64,000 nt of DNA from Proteromonas lacertae (lineage: Eukaryota; Sar; Bigyra; Opalinata; Proteromonadidae), in NCBI GenBank assembly GCA_002245135.1, contig NGBS01000878.1:1-64000 (forward strand). The letters are read 5' to 3'. The translations under genes were made by a program, and so were the position numbers. Each line of letters starts with the position of its first letter. Within the stretch, counting starts at the first letter, position 1. The notes beneath the pieces were generated by a model. That model worked only from the letters and a program-made list of their open reading frames with translations, had not been told where the DNA came from and ran no database searches. This document shows positions 10,120 through 22,902 of this stretch, in pieces.

Positions 10120-10671
10120 TATTTTTAAAATTAATTATTTTATGAAAATGTCAGGAAAATGCTGAATGAACTCTAGATGCAAAATCAATTATATATCTAA
10201 ATTTTTATATTATTTAATGAATCATGATTCATTTGAGAATTTCTTGATGTTTTTGATGTATCTTTTATTATTAACAAAATATATATAAATATTAAAAAAA
10301 TATGTATATTAATCATCTCTACAGATTTATAGTGAGATGAATCAATTATAGAGTTTTTAGAATTTTTTAGTGAACCTCTAGATTTAGTGAACCTCTAGAT
10401 GTAGTGAGCTGTTCTACCCCCCAGCAGGGTAGTCATCTCTACAGAAAACCTTACGGATGATATATATAGAATGATTTAAAAATTGGAGAGTTTAATCGAT
10501 TAAAATTGACTACAAATTAGTAAAATTGTTTACAAATTGTATATAAATTGTTTATAAAATGTAACTAAAAACATTGATTTTACTGTAAATTGTTTATTTT
10601 AAAACTCTCTATGTTTTTTCTTTTCCTCTATTATATATAAGAATATACTTCAAACATATTTGAATGATAAA
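10120..10671. other. noncoding gap with short repeats; candidate element boundary
   Basis: I see no coding frame here. The stretch holds a 12-bp direct repeat TCATCTCTACAG at 10313-10324 and 10433-10444, a 16-bp tandem repeat TAGTGAACCTCTAGAT at 10368-10383 and 10385-10400, and a GC-rich hairpin (CTACCC 10414-10419, GGGTAG 10427-10432) that stands out from the AT background. The rest is AT-rich with repeated AAATTGTTTA-like words. GAGAGTTT near 10485 and AAACTCTC near 10600 are inverted. Confidence 0.6.
10313..10444. repeat. 12-bp direct repeats flanking a 108-bp block
   Basis: TCATCTCTACAG occurs at 10313-10324 and again at 10433-10444, exactly 120 bp apart. The enclosed block carries the 16-bp tandem repeat and the GC-rich hairpin. 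The arrangement recalls an insertion with target-site duplication, or a recombination scar, but could also be a simple local duplication. Confidence 0.6.
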
Positions 10672-13428
10672 ATGAAAAAGAATTGTGGATTGAATAAGTC
10701 AATAAATATGGATGAACATATATCATACGGTTGTAGTTATTATGGTTTGATATTAAATGGTTTATGGAATTATGAAGTAATAGACGAAGATGAAAATGAA
10801 TTATTACTGTCAAATTACAGTGAAAATACCAAGAAGACAATTATTGAAATGAATAATCATTTATCTCAATTTTTATGTGGATATAGTGATTTAACAATTG
10901 ACAATAAAGAAAGAAAGTTATTGAATGAATATTTTAAAGGTGAAATGGAATTAATAACATCAACTATATGCATTGATTCAATTGAACAATCAATTGATGG
11001 AATTGATTATGATACTCATCTTCAAGAAGCATATAAAGCAAGGAATGATATGGAAAGTGCAATATATGATCTTCAACACGATTTAGAATTAATACAAGAT
11101 AAAAAATTCGTAGAAAAAGAGAATGAAGAGTTAAACAAAGTGATTGAACAATTGCACAATGATAAAGGTTTAAGAATATTACATGCAGTAAAAGAATTTC
11201 AGAGTGATTTCTATAAGAAATGGGAAGAAAAGAAAGAATCAAGATTACATTTAGCAATGCAATTATGGTATAGTCAATTATATATATATTTTTTATTTGT
11301 AATAGTGAATTATCTATTACTGCATATCCTAAAGAAAGATCAGAATATGAAAGTAAATTGAATGAATTGAAAAGTCTAGATATAAAGAAAGATCCAATGT
11401 CTAAATATATCATAACATGCAATGTATTATAGATTATATAATAGCCTTATAGAATATGATTAGTAAGAAGAAAAAGATATTAGAAGATTTGAAGACTTTA
11501 GTGTATATAATGAATATATAACTCATTAGTACTGAATACATTAAAGTAATTTCCTCATCAAATGTATTAAATGATGTGTTTAATACTTTGAATCCTAAAC
11601 TCACAGAATTAGTGAAAATAATATCAACAGAGAATTTAAATACTATTTATACAAAGCGTAACGTTATAGAAGGAATATTCACAAAATATAATACTTCAAT
11701 TATAAAAGATTTGTATATTGTTGATAATTAGTATATGTAATAGAAATATTAGATTAAACAAATGTAGTTCTTTGGGAAATGATGTAGTTGATATATCTGC
11801 TTTAGTTAAAGATATTGAAACATTAAAATCATACATAAATGGAGAAAAACTTGAAAAATCTCCAAATGGACTAAAGTATGTTTTTGATGAATATAAAGTA
11901 TGATAGTATCTTTAAAAATATTAATGTATAGAAAATAAATAGTGATTATATTAAAATGAAGAGAGAAATAACTAAAAAATTAAGAGAATTTAAGTATATT
12001 TGTTATTTTATAACATATAGACAATCAATACTAGATGAGATAAAACAAATTGATCAACCAATTCCAAAAGAAATAGAGGAATTGAAAACAACAATAGAGA
12101 AAGTAGAAATAGCTGAGAATATTGATCTTCCTGAATGTAAGAATAAAATTACTCAGTTGGGAAATCCTTATGCAATAGTTGTTAAAAAATATGAAAGTGA
12201 ATTGAATGTATATAATTCATAAATATTAATGAAATAGGAAAAGAAAAATATGTTAAAAAAAGAATTGGATGTTTGTGTTATTAAAGATATTAAAGATTCA
12301 TATTTAGGTACTGTTACTACTTTAACATGTGAATCAAGTTTACTACCATTATGTAATGGTATTAAAGTATAATAAATTGCTGTATTAAACAAATAGATAC
12401 TAAACGAAACTAAATGTAATTATTTAAATGAAATGAAAAGTAAGATGAATGGGTTGATGTATTTTTTAATGTTTTATTATTTGAATAGAAAAGATATTAA
12501 AGAAAATGTAAAAGAAATAGAAGAATCAGATAAACAAGTTTTAGATGAAGGAGATAAAGATATTAACAATAGAATAATAGTATCTGAAGAATTATGTAAT
12601 ACATATACTAGGTTTTATTTGAAGTGACAAATAAATATAAAAACAAATATATAGAAAGAATAAAAGAACTGAATAAGAAATTAAATGAAGTTGATAATAA
12701 AGATCAACAACTGACAGAATTATTGAATAAATCAAAAGAGAATCTTGAAAAAATCAATGAAACTAATCTATATGGTGTAGTAATTGAATGTAATGTATTT
12801 TGTATTTATTATTTTTATAAATATAGAAATTGAATGATGAAATAGAAAGAGTAAAGAAAATGAATGATGAATTTATTAAAAGCTATTTGTATTTATTATT
12901 ACTTTTAAGTTTATTAAATAGAGTTAAATATCAAGTATTGTATGACAGAATTAAAGATAATAAAAAATCTTTTAAAATACCTATAAGTCAATTTATTATG
13001 ATGTTTGATGTATTAAATAGTAATTTGTCTAACCTAAGAGTTGATGTTTATTGTAAGAAAGTTGAAAAAGCATACAATAATGTAATTAAAAATATGAAAA
13101 AGAAGATAAAAGAAAAGAAGTATAATTAATTACATTTATAAATAATAGTTCAAATTTTGATTTATCAAATAAGAAAGATGAAGAAATAGTAACTCTTTAC
13201 TTAAATCCACCTCATCCACCATCTCAACCAGAACAGAATAAAGCACCAACTAATGATTCAACAAGTGTTAATACAGAACAACCACCTCCTCCTTCTACAC
13301 AGCTAGATGATAAAGATACAAAGAAACTTCCTTCTGCACAACAATCTCCTAATAATGCTAATCTTCCTATTCCTGTGAATGATATAGAATTTAAAGAAGA
13401 ATTAATTTTCCTTCCATCCTCAAAGTAA
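10672..13428 (+). CDS. 14-exon coiled-coil protein with Pro/Ser-rich tail (783 aa)
   Basis: Fourteen exons can be joined with every phase consistent: 10672-11267, 11306-11423, 11453-11502, 11530-11712, 11744-11897, 11932-11993, 12021-12207, 12238-12366, 12397-12458, 12489-12623, 12659-12794, 12827-12888, 12922-13119, 13149-13428. Introns are 27-38 nt and nearly all run GTAT...TAG; the one at 12624-12658 ends AAAG. The protein is rich in Lys, Glu, Asn and Ile, with helical coiled-coil character throughout (KARNDMESAIYDLQHDLELI; KELNKKLNEVDNKDQQL). Its C-terminal 90 residues are disordered and Pro-rich (LNPPHPPSQPEQ; TEQPPPPSTQ). There is no signal peptide or membrane segment. I do not recognise the family; a cytoskeletal or scaffold role is possible. 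It converges on the HECT gene. The first ATG in frame is 10672; an upstream exon cannot be excluded. Confidence 0.7.
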
Positions 13429-13522
13429 TATATTTTTATGATAGTTGTGTTGTTAATCACATTTTTTTTATATCAAACAATATTAAATAACAAACAATCA
13501 TAAAAAAATAAAAAATCTTCAA

Positions 13523-16500
13523 TTATCTCAACATAAATTCACCTAAACCAAAATTAATCGCTGTTAATAACTTCTGCTTCAACACTTCTTCATCTTCATA
13601 ACTAGGTAAATCCAAATGAAAGAAACAAGTATGAGCAACAGGTAAATTATCCAAACTTCCTTCTTTTCGAACTAATTTGAAAGTTCTTTTCCAAATCTTA
13701 AGAGGAGGTAATCTACTTCTTCCCCACACAAATCGAATAAACAAACTACGATAATCATCAGAAAAACCTTCCAATACTTTCCAGAATAATTTCACTGTTT
13801 TATTATTACATCCACCAGGCCAATTATGATATTCAGTTTTACTTTTTAACATCTCAATATCAACTGTTGCATTTCCACATACTAACAACTCTAATTGATC
13901 CCAATTCAATAATTTCAAAGCTCGGCTTGGGATTAACTGAGTTAAACCTTCTTCGATTGCTTCACAAGCATCATCAAACTCTTGTAATCGATATTCAATT
14001 GCTAAATCACAATATCTCATTCGATTGTCTAAACTTACTCGAATAGAACTTCCATTAGGGATTAATTCTATTACTTCATCATTACTGTTTGTTAAAGTAA
14101 ATGTTAAATCATTAAATCTTTCATAAAACATATTTTCAGCATCTTCTTGTTTATCATCAAAGTTTTCAATATCTTTTATAAATGTAATAAAACGATTATC
14201 AATATCTTTTAAATCAAATATATCAACTCGTCGATCAACTAAATACTTCCAGATAATTGAAGGGAAATAAAATGGTTTGAAATTCTGAGTTCTTAAAGAA
14301 ATTCCAATTAAATAACCAACTGTTTTAAACATTTCCATAGCTTCCACACTACAATGTTTTGGATTGGGAATATATTTATCAGTATTGAATTTATATCCTT
14401 CTTTATTATTTGCACATGGAATAAATAAGTCAATTATATCACTGAATAAGTCTTCCACACATCTTTCTAAAGCTTCTCGATAGATTCCACCCATATCTAT
14501 TCCATCTTCATTTTTAAATATTACTGTAAATAATACATTCTTTTCTTCATCCATTGGACATCTAAAATACTTTGGTTTGAAGATTTTTAATGAATTGTGA
14601 AACTATATATATAATATAATATTTATATTATTCATACTTGTGTAAACATACATTCACTACTTAATGCATCTAATGGTTTATTCAAACGATGTGACTTCTC
14701 CATACTTACAAATGCCAAATGATTGTTCAATTCAATTATTGTCTCATGTTCTGGTCGTTTTACTTCAGTTAACATTATACATTGTTGTAATACTTCTTCT
14801 TTTGTATGGATAAATATCAAAAATGAAATTTCACTCAATTTGTGACCTAATGATTGAGAATTTGTATCATTAATCAAATCAACCATATGGATTACTCTTT
14901 CTAGTTTTTTATTTAATAATAATATTATGGCATATCTTAACATCAATTCTTCATGACTTATATCTGATATTACATCATATCTTATTGAATAATCTTTAGA
15001 AAACTGTTTTGGAATATCTTTTGGTAACACTGACATATGATCACAATTCTATATATATATAATAATATAATAATATAATAATATATATACATTATATTTA
15101 CTTAAAATACTCATTGATATATAATCCATCAAACTGTAATCCATCTCATAATTCCATTTTCTCATTTTTACATAATTTGACTCAATTATTTCACTATTTA
15201 TCTCAAATTCACACAGTTTATGAGCTCTTATAAACAAATACAATGGAATATCATTCTCTTTATTATTAATACCTAAAATCAGTTGATTATATAAACACTC
15301 AGTTAAGAATATTACATCATTTGCACATTCATCTAATGGTTTATTATCACTGTCTTTATTCATCGATTCATTTATCATTTCTTCTGTAATATGATCGTGT
15401 TTATCTAATTGATTATTATAATAAGCATCAGCTAAAGATGCATAACATGTCATTTCCACTAATTCTGTTACTCGACGAGGTAAGAAAGAAGAAACATTCA
15501 ATTTATTGATATTTGTATTAGAATTAGTTGAAGTATGATTCTTCTCTTTTACATTCTTTTCCATGTAATTGAATATTGTCTTTCTCACTCCATTTAATTG
15601 GTTTAAATCAGGTTTATGATCTTCACTATATTTCTCTGGATTATTCAACATCAAAGTTAGTAAATTAATCACTTTGTGTTTATAAGGAGCTCCTCTTGCT
15701 CGAATGTATGAGACTAAAGAGTTAAAAACTTCTTCAGTAAAAATATTTGAACTTTCTAAAGCAATATTTTCGATTATTATGTAGTTCATTATCCAACATG
15801 ACCATTCTAAAGATCCTTCATTCAACATTGTTTCTTCATCGATTTGTGAGAGTGAGAATATTGGATAAGTAAAGAAATGATAACCATAAGCTGTATTATT
15901 CTCTTCATTTCCTGCTGATTTGAATGTAAAATATAATGTATCTCCTTTGATAATGAGTGGAGTAAAGTTGTTACTATCTCCTGAGTATTTTGCTATTACT
16001 TTTGAATATTCACTATCCTATAAAACAATATAATAAATATATAATATATAAAAATACTTCATAAAATGTTAATGCAGCATCTTGTTGATTAATTTTACAC
16101 TTGTTTCTAAATACAACCCATAATCCATGAGCATCTTTAATATAGACTTTATCTTTATAATAACAACGATAATAGTAAGGATGTAAACTACTTCGAGCTA
16201 CAGCTTGATCTATGGAAGTAGGTTTGACATTATTCATCAATTGTTTAATTGCATCATCAACAAATAGCTATACAAAAAAACGATAATAATAATATCATAA
16301 ATATACATCAAGAATAGATGAATTTGTTTCATTCAATAATGTCAATTTCATTATATTCTTCATCACTCTATTCACCATTAAAAACAATCTACCAGTTGTT
16401 GCATTTTTCTTCTTATTAGCCATAAACAGATTCTCTGTAGACATTAGCAATTGCAAATATTGAACAACATTTCTACCATCATCACTAATATGTCTTAAAG

Positions 16501-19500
16501 ACAAAGTTTCATTCTGTAAAGAATCATCCCAAACAGATAATAATGAAATTAACAGTATTCTACATAAATGCAAAAATGAGGAGTATAAATATTGTGATAA
16601 AACTCCATATAATTCTTCTGTACTTGCTATTCTATATCCTGCCCATTTTTCATGAATATTTAAGAATCTTGTTTCAAATTGTTCTATTCTTCTTGTTCCT
16701 GATTCAGTATCTAACAGCAATATACTTGATAAGTTCTCATTCTGTTTTAAGTATATTCCTGTCTTTCCATATAAGATATTCATATCTCCATAATTATGAT
16801 TAAATGTAACTAACATACCTGGTTTTAGTAAAACACATTTATTATCATTAAATGTAGTTGTAGGATTATTGGTATTGAGATTATTACAGATTTGGCATTT
16901 GTGATATCTCTTTGAGTTTATATATGAACATAATTGACAAGTCCAAGTATCTAAGGCTTGAGCTTCTACATCACTAGTTGCTTTGATGATTCTACACTCA
17001 AATATTTTACTAGTGTGAATATTATCAACAACTGTATCTTCAGTATCTTCAATTAATTCAACTTTGTGTTCTTCGATGTAAATATCGTCTAGAACTGCTT
17101 GATCAGATGAATCTACTATATATATATAAAATATTATTTATAAAAAGAAAAAAGATATATATAATAATATATACTCGTTCCTGTATAGAAATTTTCAGCT
17201 GACAAAAATGCATCTTCACTAATACCTTCTGAATAAATATATCCTTTATCAAACAGCAATGTAATTGTCTTTTCTTTATCATAATTCATCAACTTATAAG
17301 CATTTTCACACAAATGAAATGGTAAACCAACTTTCTTCGTGATTTCTCTTATTTCTTTTACTCTTGGAGTTTCAACATTGTTATTTCCATCAATTCCTCC
17401 ATTTGCTACAAATAAAACAGCATCTTCACTTGTTAACCAATCAATGGCTTCATCTCTATTTCCTTTCTTATATTCTAATGCTTTTTCACATAGTTTTACA
17501 TTGAATCCTAAATCAGCTAAATCTTTAGCTATTTTTCTTCTTTCTAGAATGGTTTTTGTTGTTTCATGACTTGGATTGTATAGTCTAATTCCACATTCAA
17601 AATCATATATTCTTAAATATAAAGTATCTATTTTGTATAACAAATCAGGTGTTGATATAAGATAAGGTAATGGACATGTGTTTATTGAAAGTGTTAGTAA
17701 TTCATTCATAAATCCAAAATGTATTAGAAATTCTACATTTTTCATATCAATTGCTAAATTCGTAAACATTCTAATAATTGATTCACCAATTTGTGCAGCA
17801 GTAGCAACAGAAGGTCCACACAATGGACACAACGGATCTGGAGGTACTTCAACATGTTCAATCTCATCAATTGCAGAATACATTATCAACTTAATATTCT
17901 GATACAAATCTTCATCTAATACTAGATTATTGGTAAATGGTATTTCATTAACAACACTCAATTTACATATTTCCACTGTATTTGAATGTAATGAACCATC
18001 AAACAATACATTTGCCTTTGGTTCACAGATTGTGTAGTTTATAATTGTTGCTACTGATTTTGGATTGACTGTTGCAGCAAATACACTTGAAGGAATTGTA
18101 TCATCTGAGACATTACTTGTTCCACTCAATTCAACTCTTGCACCAATACGAAATATATCTCTATGACCTCCTAAGAGATTAACAATTGACAGTAAAAACA
18201 TGGCTTGTGCATCGGAAAAATCATAACCTTCAGAAATGACATTTTCACCAAAGTAATTGATATATTGTAATAAAGGAGGTAATAAAGCTGATTTCCATTC
18301 AGAATTCTATTTAAATATTATATATATATATATATATATAAATATATACTTTCATAATATGTCTTAATGAATGAATAATTTCACTTTCTAATGATATAAT
18401 TCCAACTCCACATCCAAATCCTATTGGTTTATTGATATTATATTGGGATTTATCCAAGTATTTGAATATATCAGCAGCTGTTCTTTCATTATTCAACACA
18501 AATGAATATCTATTACTGTCTTCATTCTCTGCAGAATGTGTTGGTGATAATGCATCAGGTGTTAGTGTCTTTTCAAGTGGCAAATTATTCAGCGCAATTG
18601 TTTCAGCCAATAAATTCAAAAACATCGTTAGAGTGTATGGAATTTTGATGGAAGGAATAAAAGTAAGATGACAATATTCTGATTTTGATAATATTTCATC
18701 AACCACAGCACTAAATGAATTATAAAAGTAATATATATATAATAAATAATACGGCTTAAATGGTGGTAAAATAGTTCGAATGATTCTACATATCTTTCTT
18801 TGTGTTCTACAACTTGATTTTGCTAATAATGCAATTAAAAGTGGTAATATTTTCTTTATATGTGGAGATTTTGTTATATAATTTGTATCTTGAGATGTAC
18901 GACATAATACAGTGAGAAGTTTACAAAGTGAATCTTCTACAGCAATTAACTATATATATAATGATAATGAGTAAATATATACAACACCTGTATGATTCTT
19001 ATTGTTATATTTCTCTGAATCTAACACAGCTAGTAAATAATTATAACACTTATGTAATTCAATCTAAATAATAATAATAATAAACAATAAATACTTATAA
19101 TATATATATATATACTTTTATATATGAATAAATCACATTTTTCACATTAAACTCATATTCTTCTTCAATTTGGTAATATTTTTCAGCATTTTTTGGTATA
19201 TCATTATTCCTCTGGCTATCTTCAGTAAATATATAAGTTCCATTATTAAACACAGCTAAAGCAGCAAAACTAAAGCAATTCCAAGCATTTCCACGGATTT
19301 GTTTGTATTTATTCAACTGTTCAGACACTTTATTCAGATATTCAGCTGGAGAGTAATTCCCTTCATCACAAACTGTTATTTTCTTGTAAATTATTTTGAA
19401 GAATTCTGGTGATAGGAATTTCATATCAAAATAATTATAATCAAAGGTTAAAGATAAACTGATTAAATTACCCACTTCACTATCTAATAAATCATATTTA

Positions 19501-22420
19501 TATAGTGTTAATAAAGTATTTTCAACTTCATAAAATGCACTCTTTACTTCTAATAATTTATTATATGGAATAGATTCTAAGTTCTTCATGTAATGATGTC
19601 TAATTTCAGCTAATTCAACTTCTCCACTATCTAATTCACTATAAGTACACCATTCACATAAACCTTCTAAAGATGGCCAAAAGGAGAGTAGAATTGTTTG
19701 AATATTGAAGTTTATATGAATTGAATTTAATAGTTTTGAAAATTGTTTCAATCCGTTGATTTTATCTTCACATCTTTTAGTTCTTATTTCTATATAATTC
19801 TTCATCTTTGTAGCTGTAAATATTTGACACTATTTTTATATAATAACAATGATAGAAATATATATATATATATACATTCTTTAAATACAATAAACTTGCA
19901 CTACATATCTCATTTGTCACTGTAAAATCATGTTTTAATAAATCATATGAAGATCCAAATTGCATCATGAAATTGAGAGTATTTGTTATCTAAATAAAAT
20001 AAAATATAAAATATAATAATGAATATATATATATATATATACTAAATGTAAATACTGTTCATATGTTAATGGATCATCTGGTGATAATGCTGGTACAATA
20101 TTTGTCATTATTGCTGAACTTTGTCTTCTCTGCATTCTATCATAAGTAGTTGTATCTGCTTCTTCTGAATAAGCTGATTTCTTTATTCTTAAATGAATTC
20201 TTAACTCTAATAATGTTGAAATAATTTGAATTATATCTGGCGATGGAGTAAAAGAGTTTAATCCTTTTTCTTCTTCACCATATTTTGATTGAATTATTTT
20301 CTTAATTTCTTCATATTTATTAGTTTGTTTTAATAGAAATGCGAAATATAAATACTCTATTTCTGGTATTGTTGGTAATAGAAACAGCGCTTTATTCTTA
20401 ATATGAGGTTTAATGAAATTGATAAAATTGAATGTCATATTGTCTTTATTAGAAATAATATCATTGAAGATTGAATTTATTTTATCACTTTCTGAATCTA
20501 TACCTTTAATGAATAAAACTGACTTAAGATATTCGCCAAAATCTTCTTCTTCATCACTTTCAGCAATACTCTAAACAATAAAAAACAATATATATTATAC
20601 TTTTATTAATCTGGATGTAATTAAAGAAGTTAAATGTGATAATGAATATGATAAATCTAATAATTTATACTCTTTTGAATTAATATTTTCTTCATTACTT
20701 TTCAATTCTTCATATGATGAGATTGGTTTCTTTAAATTCTTGAAATTTCTTAAGAATTTATCATATCCTATACATAATTCCACTATTTCATCAATTAATA
20801 TTGTACATGGATATAAATTATCAACATATAAACACAAGCCTACTATCAAGCTTGGTAATAGTATAAATGAACTACTATTATCACAGAATAGTGACAATAA
20901 CAAATCCTGACTTATTTGGTTCATTGTTATTTCTGGTTTTATAAAGAAATTACATAATAATTTCAGTATAGTTATTGCATGTTGAAGTATTTCTTTTGTA
21001 TAAAAAATAAGACATTTGCTTCTTATTTCATTTGATGGATCTATAAATTATTAATATATATATAAATACCTGATAATGTATAACAAACTAAATAAAATTG
21101 ATACATCAACAATATATTATTTATCAACTTATCATTTGATTTGTTAATTTCAAATGGTTTTATTATACCAATTTCTAAACACATCTTCAAATGATTGATT
21201 AAGTCTTTGTCACATATTTCCATTATAATTCTTAAATTATTTTCATTATAAAAACCACAGGAATTATTTGGAAATATTGAAAGTAATACGTTTTCATCTA
21301 TTTTGAAGTGTTTCTTTTCTTTACTATTCTCTTCATTTAAATTAAATATTAAAAACCATTTTGAATGATTTATTACATAGTCATTCCAGTTAGAATATGA
21401 TGGTTTATTGATTGCTGCATTTCTACTTGAATAATTGATATGATTTGTAGGATGAACTCTAAATAAAAATATAATAAATAGAAACTTTAAAATATGATAT
21501 TTATATATATATATATATATATATTTATATACAATTCTACATCATAACAACCTTCACCTCCATAACGATAAGTATTAGTCTTTCCATTTCCATAATACCA
21601 TCTCACTCTTACACCTTTACCTGGTTCATTTTTCCAATTCTTTATTCCAACTACTACTCCATTTTTTCCACTACCTCCATCTTGTTCTTCCCATTTCCAA
21701 TCGATACTTCGTCTAACAATCATACCAACTGATAAAGGAGGATATATCACTATATTATAGAGATAATTGACAAATACAGTGTAATTCTTCCCTCTTTATA
21801 TCGCATAATGGACAATATATCATGTGATTACCTGGAATTAGTGAGATATGATTTTTTTTACAGATACATTCACTTGCACTACCGATATTGGCTAATTGAA
21901 GAGAATGATTGTTTAATTGACTTTGAAATATTAAACTATTGGAATATAGAAAGTAAATATACTTTTGTAAGTGGTTGAATACTACGCATTTTTGATCTAC
22001 GAAACGAATTGCTTCTATATTGCTTCTACTGCTAATTAAACATTTCTATTAACTATAGCAAAATTATAAATACTTGGATAAAGAAGTTTCTTAAGTAAGG
22101 AAGGGAGATAAGTCTGGAATCACCTACAGATATTAATTCATCCCAAAATCTAACACTATTCTCCCCTAGATAAATAACATATACAATAAAATCAATACAC
22201 TGATTTAGCTGTTTCTTATCAACTACAATGTCGCTATAACGAACAGTTGAAAATTCATCTCGAAGGAGGGATATAATAAATTTTGGATTACTAATGTTTA
22301 AAAGAATGTCTTTGATAAAATGTGGTTGATATCTCTCCTACATCTTAATATTTTTGAATATACCTTGTACCAAGCAGTTCCACCAACTTTATACTTCTGA
22401 TAATTTTTAAATTCATTCAT
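13523..22420 (-). CDS. giant HECT-type E3 ubiquitin ligase (2,723 aa, 19 exons)
   Basis: This transfers ubiquitin to substrates through a C-terminal HECT thioester. Exons from the 5' end: 22420-22364, 22337-22074, 22045-21963, 21935-21778, 21749-21533, 21458-21070, 21040-20601, 20570-20043, 19989-19876, 19829-19116, 19063-18983, 18949-18753, 18710-18350, 18306-17175, 17115-16307, 16267-16058, 16017-15091, 15048-14638, 14602-13523. Introns are 26-74 nt and all phases agree. Domains in order: a Cys-rich zinc-like segment (IYCPLC) before a MIB/HERC2 domain (about 187-262, RSIDWKWEEQDGG); two UBA-like helices bundles (about 1480-1570, LCEKALEYKKGNRDEAIDWL); a RanBP2-type zinc finger (TWTCQLC...CQIC, about 1650-1675); a CUB-like module (about 1885-1985, IIKGDTLYFTF); and HECT (about 2370-2723) with the catalytic motif LPVAHTCFFHL, Cys2690. 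Similar combinations occur in HERC2-related ligases. Four short 5' exons were found only by splicing logic. Confidence 0.85.
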
Positions 22421-22902
22421 TTCATTAAAATGATCGAAAAAAGAAAGAAATACAAACTAATGCTTGATCAAATTAATATAAAATACACATAATACTGTAT
22501 TGTAATGTATAACAACAATAGCCATTATTGAGTAAGAAAAAGAGAATAAAATAAATTCGAAGGAGATATGTTACAGTAATGGATTTATAATGAGATGTTA
22601 ATTATGAAGATTGGAAGATGATCATATTAATATGTTGAAAACAGAGGCAACTGAAGATAAATGCCTAATTTAGATGAATTAAAGATGATTTGATTTTATA
22701 AAGTATGAATAAGAGGTGAATGAATAGATTAATAATGATTTTAAAAAAGATTGAAAGATAAACATCCTAACTATTCTTTCTTTCTTGTAAATTATCTTGT
22801 GGATTGTATGATTATAACATATAATAAGAAATACAGAAAAATACATTAATAGAATACTATCCGTTACACAATTCGTTTTTTTAGTTTTTAAAAATTATAA
22901 AA
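22421..22902. promoter_or_regulatory. divergent intergenic region, HECT gene / Glu-rich gene
   Basis: This stretch of 482 bp lies between the start codons of two divergently transcribed genes. I see no coding frame. It is AT-rich, with a T-rich block directly before the plus-strand ATG (TTTTTTTAGTTT at about 22877). It presumably holds both promoters; no specific factor site was recognised. Confidence 0.4.

Larger units (their letters stand above)
1..10120. mobile_element. Polinton/Maverick-like virus-like element, right-hand part
   Basis: This region groups eight or nine tightly packed genes. They include a retroviral-type integrase (5419-6582), an Arg-rich core-like protein, a huge Pro/Asn-rich presumed structural protein, a small one-helix membrane protein and a Cys-rich zinc protein. 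That mix, and plus-strand genes followed by minus-strand genes, resembles integrated dsDNA elements of the Polinton/Tlr/Polinton-like-virus kind. No capsid, packaging ATPase, protease or protein-primed polymerase gene is visible, so assignment rests mainly on the integrase and gene style. The left end lies outside the window. The right boundary is inferred to fall between the last gene (10119) and the host coiled-coil gene (10672). No terminal inverted repeat could be confirmed because only one end is present. Genes from 6742 rightwards could instead be host genes. Confidence 0.55.
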
